38,637 nt of DNA, taken from assembly GCA_038233815.1 (NCBI GenBank), contig JBBSVE010000008.1, positions 1 through 38,637 on the forward strand, given 5' to 3'. Made by a program: the position numbers and the translations under genes. The notes under the pieces were generated by a model. It was not told the origin of the DNA and did no database searches. It worked only from the letters and a program-made list of their open reading frames with translations. This DNA comes from JBBSVE01 sp038233815. Its GTDB lineage: Bacteria > Pseudomonadota > Alphaproteobacteria > Rhodobacterales > Rhodobacteraceae. Shown piece by piece: positions 8,699-17,303 of the stretch. Positions within the stretch are counted from its first letter, which is position 1, and the number at the start of each line of letters is the position of its first letter.

Positions 8699-10398
8699 CA
8701 TCCGAAGTGGCGCATCAGGTCATGTGGAACCGCCTGATCTCGGTGGTGGAGGAGCAGGCGCAGGCGCTGATCCGCACCGCCTTTTCCACCTCGGTGCGCG
8801 AGGCGGGCGATCTTTCCGCCGGAGTCTATGATGCTGGCGGTCTGATGCTGGCGCAGGCCGTGACCGGGACGCCCGGGCATGTCAACGCGATGGCCGACGC
8901 GGTGCCGCATTTCATCCGCCGGATCGGGCGCGACACGATGGCGGAGGGCGACGTCTACATCACCAACGATCCGTGGGAGGGGACCGGCCACCTGCATGAC
9001 TTCACCGTCTGCACGCCGTCCTTTCTGGATGGGCGGCTGATCGGCTTCTTCGCCTGCACCGCGCATGTGGTCGACGTGGGCGGGCGCGGGTTCGGCGCCG
9101 ACGCGGATTCGGTCTATGAGGAAGGCATCCACATCCCCATCATGCGCTTTGCCGACCGGGGCCGGGTCGATGCCACCCTGACCGCGCTCATTCGCGCCAA
9201 CGTGCGCGAGCCGGACCAGCTGATCGGCGATCTCCATGCGCTGGCCACCTGCAACGGGATCGGGCACCGCCGGCTGGAGGCGATGATGCGCGAGTTCGGG
9301 CTGGCGGACCTTTCGGGGATCTCGGACTTCATCCTCACCAATTCGCGCGACGCGACGCTGGCGCGGATCGCGGCCCTGCCCCGGGGTGCGGCGGAGGGGC
9401 ACCTCACGATCGACGGCTTTGATCGGCCCATCGACCTCCGGGTGCGGGTCTCGCTCAACGGCGACCACGTGGCCTGCGACTGGACCGGCACCTCGCCGGT
9501 GGACAGAAAGGGGATCAACGTGCCCCTCGTCTACACCAAGGCCTACGCCTGCTACGCGCTGAAATGCGCCATCGCGCCGGAGATTCCGAACAATGCGGCC
9601 TCGCTCGCCCCGTTCCGCATCACCGCCCCCGAAGGCTCGATCGTCAACGCGGTCCATCCCGCCCCGGTGGCGTTGCGCCATATCATCGGCCACATGGTCC
9701 CCGACGCGGTCTATGACGCGCTCGACAAGTTGGTGCCCGACACCGTTCCCGCCGAGGGGGCGGGCTGCCTATGCAACTTCCAGGTCTCCCTGCGCCCTCG
9801 CAGCGATGGCCCGGCGCCCGCAGGCGCGCGGCGGGCGGAGGTGCTGACATTCAACTCGGGCGGCTCCGGCGCGCGCCCGTTGCTCGACGGGATGAACGCC
9901 ACCGCGTTCCCCTCCGGCGTCATGACGATGCCGGTGGAGGCGACAGAGCAGACCGGCCCGGTGATCGTCTGGCGCAAGGAGCTTCGCTGCGATTCCGGCG
10001 GGGCGGGCGCCTTTCGGGGCGGTCTGGGCCAGCATATGGAGGTCGGCGCGGCGGAGGGGCACGAGTTCCATTTCTCCGCCATGTTCGACCGGGTGGACCA
10101 TCCTGCCCGCGGGCGTCGCGGCGGCGGCGACGGGGCGCCGACGCAGATCGCGCAGGACGACGGAGCGGCTATGAAGGGCAAGGGCCGCCAGTTCGTGCCG
10201 CATGGGCGGCGCGTCGTGATGGCCTTTCCGGGCGGTGCGGGATACGGGCCTGCCGAAGCGCGCGACCCGGCGGCGATCCGCCGCGATCTGGCGCTGGGCT
10301 ATATCTCCGAGACCGCGGCGCGGGATATCTGGGGGTTGTCGGACGCGGCCATTGCTGAGGTTCTGGACGCTCTGCGGACCGGCAGCGACGAGGTCTGA
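8695..10398 (+). CDS. hyuB: Hydantoinase/oxoprolinase subunit B
   Basis: 567 residues, the usual size of HyuB. It forms the catalytic complex with HyuA. Seen: the N-terminal VMWNRLISVVEEQAQALIRT block, then TNDPWEGTGHLHDFTV with the acidic and His residues conserved in the family, and PAEGAGCLCNF and FNSGGSGARPLLDG further on. The final third (AGAFRGGLGQHMEV and the GRRVVMAFPGGAGYGPA segment) is also standard. Starts in a 4-base overlap with hyuA. It ends 97 bases before the metallopeptidase gene; that gap holds only a small CCGAC-GCAT-GTCGG hairpin and the AAGGA site of the next gene. Confidence 0.88.
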   Translation: MTSEVAHQVMWNRLISVVEEQAQALIRTAFSTSVREAGDLSAGVYDAGGLMLAQAVTGTPGHVNAMADAVPHFIRRIGRDTMAEGDVYITNDPWEGTGHLHDFTVCTPSFLDGRLIGFFACTAHVVDVGGRGFGADADSVYEEGIHIPIMRFADRGRVDATLTALIRANVREPDQLIGDLHALATCNGIGHRRLEAMMREFGLADLSGISDFILTNSRDATLARIAALPRGAAEGHLTIDGFDRPIDLRVRVSLNGDHVACDWTGTSPVDRKGINVPLVYTKAYACYALKCAIAPEIPNNAASLAPFRITAPEGSIVNAVHPAPVALRHIIGHMVPDAVYDALDKLVPDTVPAEGAGCLCNFQVSLRPRSDGPAPAGARRAEVLTFNSGGSGARPLLDGMNATAFPSGVMTMPVEATEQTGPVIVWRKELRCDSGGAGAFRGGLGQHMEVGAAEGHEFHFSAMFDRVDHPARGRRGGGDGAPTQIAQDDGAAMKGKGRQFVPHGRRVVMAFPGGAGYGPAEARDPAAIRRDLALGYISETAARDIWGLSDAAIAEVLDALRTGSDEV

Positions 10399-10495
10399 CG
10401 CGCCATCTGCGACAATCCGACGCATGTCGGTGCCGGGCGTGCTCTGCGTTGGACGGGCATGGCGCCGCGTCCGGCCCGCCTCCCAAGGATAATCC

Positions 10496-11524
10496 ATGAA
10501 GCGTTTTGCTTGCCCCACTTGCGGCAACGAGGTCCATTTCCGCAACTTCGCCTGCGTGCAGTGCAACACGCGCTTTGGCTACCGGCCCGAGGCGCTTGGC
10601 ATGGTCGCGGTTGGACCGGACGCCATACCCTGTGCGAACTCCGATCTCGTGGGCTGCAACTGGCTTTTGCCGCCGGAGCAGGAGACGGGCTACTGCACCG
10701 CGTGCCTGCACAACCACATGGTCCCCGACGTGACCTTTCAGGGCAACCGCACCCGCTGGGCGGAGATCGAGCTTGCCAAGCGCGAACTCATCTATGCCAT
10801 CCTGCAATGGAAGCTGCCCCATCCGACGCGGGCGGAGGATCCCGAGACCGGCCTCGCCTTCGATTTTCTGGCCGACGTGCCGAACCCCGACGGCACCTTG
10901 CAGCGCGTGCTCACAGGCCATGACGACGGGCTCATCACGATCAACATCGACGAGGGCGATCTCGTGGTGCGGACCAGGCGTCAGTCCGCGATGGACGAGC
11001 CATACCGCACGGTCATCGGCCACATGCGCCACGAGATCGGCCATTTCTTCTGGTCCCAACTGGTGGAGACCGGCCCCGCGCTGGAGCCGTTCCGCGCGCT
11101 CTTCGGCGACGAGCGGGCCGACTATGGCGAGGCGCTGAAGGCGCATTATGCCGACGGCGCGCCGCTGGGGTGGGAGATGTCGCACATCTCCGCCTACGCG
11201 ACCTCGCACCCTTGGGAGGATTTCGCCGAGACATGGGCGCACTGGATGCACATCGTCGACGGGCTGGAGACGGCGGCCGCCTACGGCATCGGCGTGGCGG
11301 GTACGCCGGGGCTCGATTTCGCGACGAATCCCTACCTCATGGCCGACATCGCGCCGATGATCGAGACGTGGGTGCCGTTGACGGTCGCGCTGAACAACAT
11401 GAATCGCGGCATGGGGCAGCCCGACCTCTACCCGTTCGTGCTGTCGGTTCCGGTGGTGGAGAAGCTGCGGTTCATCAACGGTCTGATCCATCCCGAGGGC
11501 CCGACCGTCCCGATCCTCGAATAA
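10496..11524 (+). CDS. Zinc-ribbon putative metallopeptidase (DUF2248/COG4307-like)
   Basis: 342 residues. The N terminus has a zinc ribbon: Cys6-x2-Cys9 and Cys20-x2-Cys23, followed by further cysteines at 46, 54, 67 and 70 that could form a second metal site. The core has HEIGH at 179-183, the HExxH zinc-protease motif, and a downstream HPWEDFAETWAHW (238-250) that can give a third ligand. No signal peptide or membrane segment is seen, so it is probably cytosolic. AAGGA precedes the ATG. Proteins of this type recur in genomes beside ATP-grasp/alpha-E/transglutaminase genes, exactly as here, suggesting it trims or matures the product of that system. Substrate unknown; assignment of the family is from motif recognition. 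Confidence 0.78.
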   Translation: MKRFACPTCGNEVHFRNFACVQCNTRFGYRPEALGMVAVGPDAIPCANSDLVGCNWLLPPEQETGYCTACLHNHMVPDVTFQGNRTRWAEIELAKRELIYAILQWKLPHPTRAEDPETGLAFDFLADVPNPDGTLQRVLTGHDDGLITINIDEGDLVVRTRRQSAMDEPYRTVIGHMRHEIGHFFWSQLVETGPALEPFRALFGDERADYGEALKAHYADGAPLGWEMSHISAYATSHPWEDFAETWAHWMHIVDGLETAAAYGIGVAGTPGLDFATNPYLMADIAPMIETWVPLTVALNNMNRGMGQPDLYPFVLSVPVVEKLRFINGLIHPEGPTVPILE

Positions 11525-11543
11525 ACGGTGGAGCGGGGGGGCC

Positions 11544-11569
11544 GGGTGTGGGACACAGGACCCCCACCC
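11544..11569 (+). promoter_or_regulatory. Intercistronic hairpin before the transglutaminase-DUF2126 gene
   Basis: GGGTGTGGG (11544-11552) pairs with CCCCCACCC (11561-11569) over 9 positions with one mismatch and an 8-base loop. It lies between the metallopeptidase stop and the GGAAGG ribosome site of the next gene. No T tract follows. It may adjust expression between the two cistrons. Confidence 0.3.
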
Positions 11570-11585
11570 ATCCGGAAGGCGGCCC

Positions 11586-14500
11586 ATGTCCATTCTCGCG
11601 AGCATCCATCATCTGACGCACTATCGGTATGACCGGCCGGTGACGCTGGGGCCGCAGGTGATCCGCCTTCGTCCCGCGCCACACAGCCGCACGCGGGTGG
11701 TGTCGCACTCGCTGAAAGTGTCGCCCGAGCCGCACTTCGTGAACCACCAGCAAGACCCCTACGGCAACTGGCTGGCGCGGTTCGTGTTCCCCGAGCCGGT
11801 GATGGACCTTCGGATCGAGGTCGATCTGGTGGCCGATATGACGGTCTACAATCCGTTCGACTTCTTCGTGGAGGCCGCGGCCGAGGACTGGCCCTTCGAC
11901 TATCCGCCCGAACTCATCGACGATCTGGTGATCTACCGGAAGGCCGATCCCGCGGGGCCGCTGTTGCAGGCTTTCCTCGACAGCGTGCCGCGCAACCGGG
12001 AGCGCACGATCGATTTCGTCGTCGGCCTCAACGCCCGTCTGGCGCGGGAGGTGGGCTATGTCATCCGGTTGGAGCCCGGCGTCCAGACCCCGGAGGAGAC
12101 GCTGGGCACGGCGCGTGGATCGTGCCGCGACACCTCGTGGCTTCTGGTGCAGGCAATGCGGCATCTGGGGCTCGCGGCGCGGTTCGTGTCGGGCTACCTG
12201 ATCCAGCTGAAGCCCGATCTCACCGCCATCGACGGCCCGGCCGGGGCGACGCACGATTTCACCGACCTCCATGCCTGGGCCGAGGTCTATCTGCCGGGCG
12301 CGGGCTGGATCGGGCTCGATCCCACGAGCGGCCTGCTGACCGGGGAAAGCCATCTGCCGCTCGCCGCCACGCCGCACTATTCCAATGCGGCGCCGATCTC
12401 GGGTCTCGCCAGCTTTGCCGAGGTCACGTTCGACTTCGACATGAGCGTGACCCGCGTGGCCGAGCATCCGCGGATCACGAAACCTTTCTCCGACGCGGCG
12501 TGGGAGGATCTGAACGCACTGGGCCGGACCGTCGATGCGGCGCTGGCCGAAGGCGACGTGCGCCTCACGATGGGGGGCGAGCCCACCTTCGTGTCGATCG
12601 ACGATTTCGAGGCGGAGGAGTGGAACGCAGGCGCCGTCGGCCCCACGAAGCGGGTCTTTGCCGACACGCTGATCCGGCGGCTCCAGACCCGGTTCGCGCC
12701 GGGCGGGTTCCTCCATTACGGGCAGGGCAAATGGTATCCGGGCGAAACGCTGCCGCGCTGGACCTTCAGCCTCTACTGGCGCCGCGACGGGGCGCCGATC
12801 TGGCACGACCCGGACCTGATCGCGCCGGAAAAGACGGATGCGGTGGTGACGATCGCTCAGGCCGAGAGCCTGCTGCGCGGCATCGCGGACACGCTGGGCG
12901 TGCCCGCCGACAATGTGGTCCCGGCCTTTGAGGACCCGGCGGAGTGGATCGTGAAAGAGGGTAACCTGCCCGACAACGTGAGCCCTGAGAACTCCAAACT
13001 CGCCGATCCTGAGGAACGCACCCGGATCGCCAAGGTCTTCGGGCGCGGGCTGACGGAGCCGTCGGGCATGGTGCTTCCGGTCCAGCGCTGGCAGGCGCGC
13101 GCGGCGCAGACTTGGCTGTCGGAGAAATGGACGATGCGGCGCGGGCATCTCTTCCTCGTGCCCGGCGACAGTCCGGTGGGCTACCGCTTGCCGTTGGGGT
13201 CGCTGCCGCATATCCCGGCCAAGGACTACCCGACCGTCCATCCCGGCGACCCGTTCGACACCGACGGCGCGCTGCCGGCCTTCGCGCCCGACCGCACCGG
13301 CCCCGACGCGCCAACGCCCACCGACGCGGATCAGGCCCGCGCGCAGTTCACCGCATCCGAGCCGGGGCAGGAGCGGGTGGAGCAGGTGATCTCCGACCTC
13401 GCGGGCAAGGTCCGGACCGCGATCTCGGTGGAGCCGCGCGACGGCCGGCTTTGCGTCTTCATGCCGCCGGTGGAAAAGGTGGAGGATTACCTCGAGCTCG
13501 TCGCGGCGGCCGAGACCGCCGCCCGGACGCTCGGCCTGCCGGTCCATATCGAGGGCTACGCGCCGCCGTTCGATCCGCGGCTGAACGTGATCCGGGTCGC
13601 CCCCGATCCGGGCGTGGTGGAGGTGAACGTCCATCCCGCGCACGACTGGGACGACTGCGTGGCGATCACGGAAGCGGTCTACGAGGAGGCGCGCCAGTGT
13701 CGTCTCGGGGCCGACAAGTTCATGATGGACGGCAAGCATACCGGCACCGGAGGCGGCAATCACGTCGTCGTCGGCGGCTCCACCCCCGGCGACAGTCCGT
13801 TCCTGCGCCGCCCCGACCTGCTGGCGAGCCTGATCCGGCACTGGCAGCGTCATCCCTCGCTCTCCTACCTCTTTTCCGGCCTGTTCATCGGGCCCACGAG
13901 TCAGGCGCCGCGGATCGACGAGGCCCGGATGGATGGCCTTTATGAGCTGGAGATCGCGCTGGCGCAGGTGCCCGCGCCGGGGGCGGGGGCCGCGCCGCCG
14001 CCATGGCTCACCGACCGGCTGTTTCGCAACCTGCTGACCGACGTGACCGGCAACACCCACCGGGCGGAGATCTGCATCGACAAGCTCTACTCCCCCGACG
14101 GGCCGACCGGACGGCTTGGCCTCGTGGAGTTCCGCGGCTTCGAAATGCCGCCCAACCCGCGCATGAGCCTTGCCCAGCAGCTTCTGATCCGCGCCCTGAT
14201 CGCGCGGTTCTGGCAAAGCCCGCTGACAGGCAAGCTCACCCGCTGGGGCACGACTTTGTTCGACCGCTTCATACTGCCGCATTTCGTCTGGGCCGATTTC
14301 CTCGACGTGCTGGCCGACCTGAAGGAGCATGGCTTCACGCTCGACCCCGCATGGTTCGAGGCGCAGGCGGAGTTCCGGTTCCCGTTCTGCGGCGAGGTCA
14401 CGGTGGAAGGCGCCACGCTGGAGATCCGCCAGGCGCTGGAGCCGTGGCACGTGATGGGAGAGACCGGGGCCATCGGGGGCACGGTGCGCTACACCGACAG

Positions 14501-14921
14501 TTCGGTGGAACGGTTGCAGGCCAAACTCACCGCCGCCGATCCGGGGCGCTATACCGTCACCTGCAACACGCGCCGCCTGCCGATGCAGCCCGCCGGACCC
14601 GCCTCTGTCGCCGCAGTGCGCTTCAAGGCGTGGCAACCGCCGCTGGCGCTGCATCCGACGCTGCCGGTCGATGCGCCGCTGACGTTCGACATCTATGACA
14701 CCTGGAGCGGCCGGGCGATGGGCGGCTGCACCTACCATGTGGCCCATCCCGGCGGGCGCAACTACGACACCTTTCCGGTGAACGGCAACGAGGCGGAGGC
14801 GCGGCGGCTCGCACGCTTTTCGCCATTCGGGCACACGGGGGGACGCTATGAACCTGCCTCCGAGGTGCCGCACCCGGAGTTCCCCATGACGCTCGATCTG
14901 CGCCGTCCTTCGGGCCTCTGA
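11586..14921 (+). CDS. Transglutaminase-like / DUF2126 fusion protein
   Basis: 1111 residues in two parts. Residues about 1-290 are a bacterial transglutaminase-like cysteine-protease domain with its N-terminal beta domain (IHHLTHYRYDRPVTLGPQ) and a complete triad: Cys180 in GSCRDTSW, His229 in DLHAWAEVY and Asp245 in GLDPTSG. Residues about 320-1110 are DUF2126 (COG4196-like), with LTMGGEPTFVSIDD near 326 and MDGKHTGTGGGNHVVVGG near 713-730; the Gly/His-rich element recalls the ligase folds of the glutamine-synthetase/GCS type, an inference from comparative work rather than something visible. No signal peptide. GGAAGG precedes the start, and the stop overlaps the next ATG by one base. It likely hydrolyses or forms amide bonds on a peptide-like substrate with the downstream ATP-grasp protein. 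Confidence 0.85.
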   Translation: MSILASIHHLTHYRYDRPVTLGPQVIRLRPAPHSRTRVVSHSLKVSPEPHFVNHQQDPYGNWLARFVFPEPVMDLRIEVDLVADMTVYNPFDFFVEAAAEDWPFDYPPELIDDLVIYRKADPAGPLLQAFLDSVPRNRERTIDFVVGLNARLAREVGYVIRLEPGVQTPEETLGTARGSCRDTSWLLVQAMRHLGLAARFVSGYLIQLKPDLTAIDGPAGATHDFTDLHAWAEVYLPGAGWIGLDPTSGLLTGESHLPLAATPHYSNAAPISGLASFAEVTFDFDMSVTRVAEHPRITKPFSDAAWEDLNALGRTVDAALAEGDVRLTMGGEPTFVSIDDFEAEEWNAGAVGPTKRVFADTLIRRLQTRFAPGGFLHYGQGKWYPGETLPRWTFSLYWRRDGAPIWHDPDLIAPEKTDAVVTIAQAESLLRGIADTLGVPADNVVPAFEDPAEWIVKEGNLPDNVSPENSKLADPEERTRIAKVFGRGLTEPSGMVLPVQRWQARAAQTWLSEKWTMRRGHLFLVPGDSPVGYRLPLGSLPHIPAKDYPTVHPGDPFDTDGALPAFAPDRTGPDAPTPTDADQARAQFTASEPGQERVEQVISDLAGKVRTAISVEPRDGRLCVFMPPVEKVEDYLELVAAAETAARTLGLPVHIEGYAPPFDPRLNVIRVAPDPGVVEVNVHPAHDWDDCVAITEAVYEEARQCRLGADKFMMDGKHTGTGGGNHVVVGGSTPGDSPFLRRPDLLASLIRHWQRHPSLSYLFSGLFIGPTSQAPRIDEARMDGLYELEIALAQVPAPGAGAAPPPWLTDRLFRNLLTDVTGNTHRAEICIDKLYSPDGPTGRLGLVEFRGFEMPPNPRMSLAQQLLIRALIARFWQSPLTGKLTRWGTTLFDRFILPHFVWADFLDVLADLKEHGFTLDPAWFEAQAEFRFPFCGEVTVEGATLEIRQALEPWHVMGETGAIGGTVRYTDSSVERLQAKLTAADPGRYTVTCNTRRLPMQPAGPASVAAVRFKAWQPPLALHPTLPVDAPLTFDIYDTWSGRAMGGCTYHVAHPGGRNYDTFPVNGNEAEARRLARFSPFGHTGGRYEPASEVPHPEFPMTLDLRRPSGL

Positions 14922-17302
14922 TGCCCGCCGCGCGCAAGGGGCGTGCGACCGACGGGCGGCTCCTCGCCGCCTACCGGTCGCTGCCAGGCGTGCCGGACGA
15001 GCTTGTGGATGGCGCGGGCCGGATGCGCCCGGTCTGGGGCCGCCTTCTCGCCCATATGGAGGCGCGGGGCGATGCGGGGCTGGAGGAGGACTTCGCCCGC
15101 GGCGCGCGCCATCTGGCCGAGGCGGGCGTGTTCTTTCGCGGCTACGGCGATGCGACGGCGGCGGGGCGGGACTGGCCCTTCAGCCCGGTGCCGGTCCTGC
15201 TGCCCGAAGCGGAGTGGCGCCTCATCGCTGCGGGCCTGCGACAGCGCGCAGACCTGCTGGAGCGGGTGGTGGCCGATCTCTACGGTGCGAACCGTCTGGT
15301 CGCGGAGGGGCACCTGCCCGCCAGCCTGATTGCGCGGAACCCCGAATGGCTGCGCCCCATGGTCGGCGTCACGCCCCGGTCCGGGCACTTCCTGCATTTT
15401 CTGGCGTTCGAGATCGGGCGCGGGCCGGACGGGCGCTGGTGGGTGCTGGAGGACCGCGCCGACGCGCCATCCGGGGCGGGCTTCGCGCTGGAGAACCGGG
15501 TCGCCGCCACGCGCGTCTTTCGCGACCATTTCCGTGATGCCCGCGTGCTGCGGCTGGCGGGCTTCTTCGCGGCCTTCCGCGAGGCACTAAGCGCGCTTGG
15601 CGGGGCGGACGCCGCGCGCATCGCCATCCTGTCGCCGGGGCCGGAGACCGACACCTACTACGAGCAGGCCTACATCGCCCGCTATCTGGGCCTCACGCTG
15701 CTGGAAGGGGGCGATCTGACGGCCACCGCGCGCGGTCTCTCGATGCGGACGGTGGCGGGGGCGGTGCCGGTCGACGTGCTCTGGCGCCGGATGGACGGGA
15801 TCTGGGCCGATCCGCTGGAACTGCGCGAGGACAGCCGGCTCGGCACGCCGGGACTGGTCGCGGCACTCCGGGCGGGTCAGGTGGCGATGGTCAATGCGCC
15901 CGGCGTGGGCATCCTGGAGACGCAGGCGCTGATGGCGTTTCTGCCCGCGATTTCCCACCGGCTGACCGGAGAGGCGCTGCGACTGCCCAACGTCGCGACC
16001 TGGTGGTGCGGCGGGGCGGAAGAGCTGCGCCACGTGAGCGACGCGGCCGCCCGCATGATGATCGGTCCAGCGATGGCGACCCGGATGCCTTACGAGACGT
16101 CTGCGCCGCACGCCATCGGCGGCGTGCTGATGGGCCATGTCACGAAGGATCTGCAGGCGTGGCTGGCGGCGCGGGGCGGGGCTCTGATGGGCAAGGAATT
16201 GGTGACGCTCTCGACCACACCGGTCTGGCAGGCGGGCGCGCTGGTGCCGCGCCCGATGACGATCCGGCTGTTCCTCGCGCGCACGCCTGCGGGGTGGGAG
16301 GTGATGCCGGGCGGCTTCGCGCGGATCGGGGCGGGGGCCGACACGCAGGCGATCGCGATGCGGGCGGGCGGGTCGGTCGCCGATGTCTGGGTGGTCGCCG
16401 ACAAGGGTATCGAGACCGCCACGCTACTGACCCCGCCCACGCGACCGTTCCGCCGGGCGGAGCCGGCCCCCTTGCCCGCCCGCGCGGCCGACAACCTTTT
16501 CTGGCTCGGCCGTTATGTGGAACGGACGGAAGGGTTGCTGCGGATGTCGCGGGCCTGGCACAGCCGTCGGGCGGAGGCCGCACCCGCGCCACTTCTGGAC
16601 CTGATCGCCGGGAGCCTTGAGGCCTACGGCGTCGACGCGGCGGAGCCGTTGCCCGCCGGTATCATCGCCACGCTGCAAGGTGCCGTTGGCGCCGCAAGTC
16701 GGATCCGCGACCGCTTCTCCGTCGATGGCTATGCCGCACTGCTGGACCTGCAGAAGTCGATGGCGCGGGTCGCCCGCACCGCCCGTCCCGGGACCGATGC
16801 GGCGCTCGCATCCTCGGTCATGCTGCGCAAGATCGCGGGGTTCTCGGGCCTCGTCCACGACAATATGGTCCGGGCGGCGGGGTGGCAGTTCCTCGGCGCG
16901 GGGCGGGCCGTCGAGCGGGCCGCCATGATGACCGAGCTGCTGGCCGACACGACTGCGCGGACTGCGCCCGAAGGCAGCCTCGATCTGGCCATCGAGATCG
17001 GCGATTCGGTCATCGTCCACCGCCAGCGCCATGCCGTCGTCACCACCCGGGATACGGTGGTCGACCTTCTGGCGCTGGACCCCACCAATCCGCGCGCGGT
17101 CCGCTTTCAGCTCGACACGCTCTGCGACCGGGCGCGCGATCTGGCGGGCGGACGGGCCACGGCGCTTGGAAGCCGGGCGGGGGTATTGCAGGCGGGGCTG
17201 GCGGCGCAGACGACGACGACGCTCGACGCGCGGGGGCTGGGGCGGCTCCGGGCGGGTATCCTCGCGCTATCTGATGCGCTGGGCACGGCGTCGGCGGGCT
17301 GA
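14921..17302 (+). CDS. Circularly permuted ATP-grasp / alpha-E domain fusion protein
   Basis: 793 residues. Residues about 60-480 match the circularly permuted ATP-grasp family (DUF404/DUF407-type, COG2308), which is predicted to ligate amino or carboxyl groups with ATP; typical blocks include ARNPEWLRPMVGV, ILSPGPETDTYYEQAYIA and ETQALMAFLPAISHRL. From about residue 517, PARAADNLFWLGRYVERTEG opens an alpha-helical alpha-E domain (COG2307) that continues to the end. In many genomes these are two adjacent genes; here they are fused. The ATG overlaps the previous stop by one base, and the next gene begins one base after its stop, so the three are translationally coupled. No signal peptide. Enzymatic product unknown. 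Confidence 0.85.
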   Translation: MPAARKGRATDGRLLAAYRSLPGVPDELVDGAGRMRPVWGRLLAHMEARGDAGLEEDFARGARHLAEAGVFFRGYGDATAAGRDWPFSPVPVLLPEAEWRLIAAGLRQRADLLERVVADLYGANRLVAEGHLPASLIARNPEWLRPMVGVTPRSGHFLHFLAFEIGRGPDGRWWVLEDRADAPSGAGFALENRVAATRVFRDHFRDARVLRLAGFFAAFREALSALGGADAARIAILSPGPETDTYYEQAYIARYLGLTLLEGGDLTATARGLSMRTVAGAVPVDVLWRRMDGIWADPLELREDSRLGTPGLVAALRAGQVAMVNAPGVGILETQALMAFLPAISHRLTGEALRLPNVATWWCGGAEELRHVSDAAARMMIGPAMATRMPYETSAPHAIGGVLMGHVTKDLQAWLAARGGALMGKELVTLSTTPVWQAGALVPRPMTIRLFLARTPAGWEVMPGGFARIGAGADTQAIAMRAGGSVADVWVVADKGIETATLLTPPTRPFRRAEPAPLPARAADNLFWLGRYVERTEGLLRMSRAWHSRRAEAAPAPLLDLIAGSLEAYGVDAAEPLPAGIIATLQGAVGAASRIRDRFSVDGYAALLDLQKSMARVARTARPGTDAALASSVMLRKIAGFSGLVHDNMVRAAGWQFLGAGRAVERAAMMTELLADTTARTAPEGSLDLAIEIGDSVIVHRQRHAVVTTRDTVVDLLALDPTNPRAVRFQLDTLCDRARDLAGGRATALGSRAGVLQAGLAAQTTTTLDARGLGRLRAGILALSDALGTASAG

Positions 17303-17303
17303 G

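Noticed and set aside
10417..10430. CCGAC-GCAT-GTCGG hairpin after hyuB as terminator
   Set aside because: Only 5 bp with no T tract; too small to support as a terminator.
11475..14873. Very long open frame on the minus strand (1132 codons)
   Set aside because: It is the exact antisense of the transglutaminase-DUF2126 gene; its protein is rich in Arg, His, Gly and Asp, with no domain. High GC and biased third positions create such shadows.
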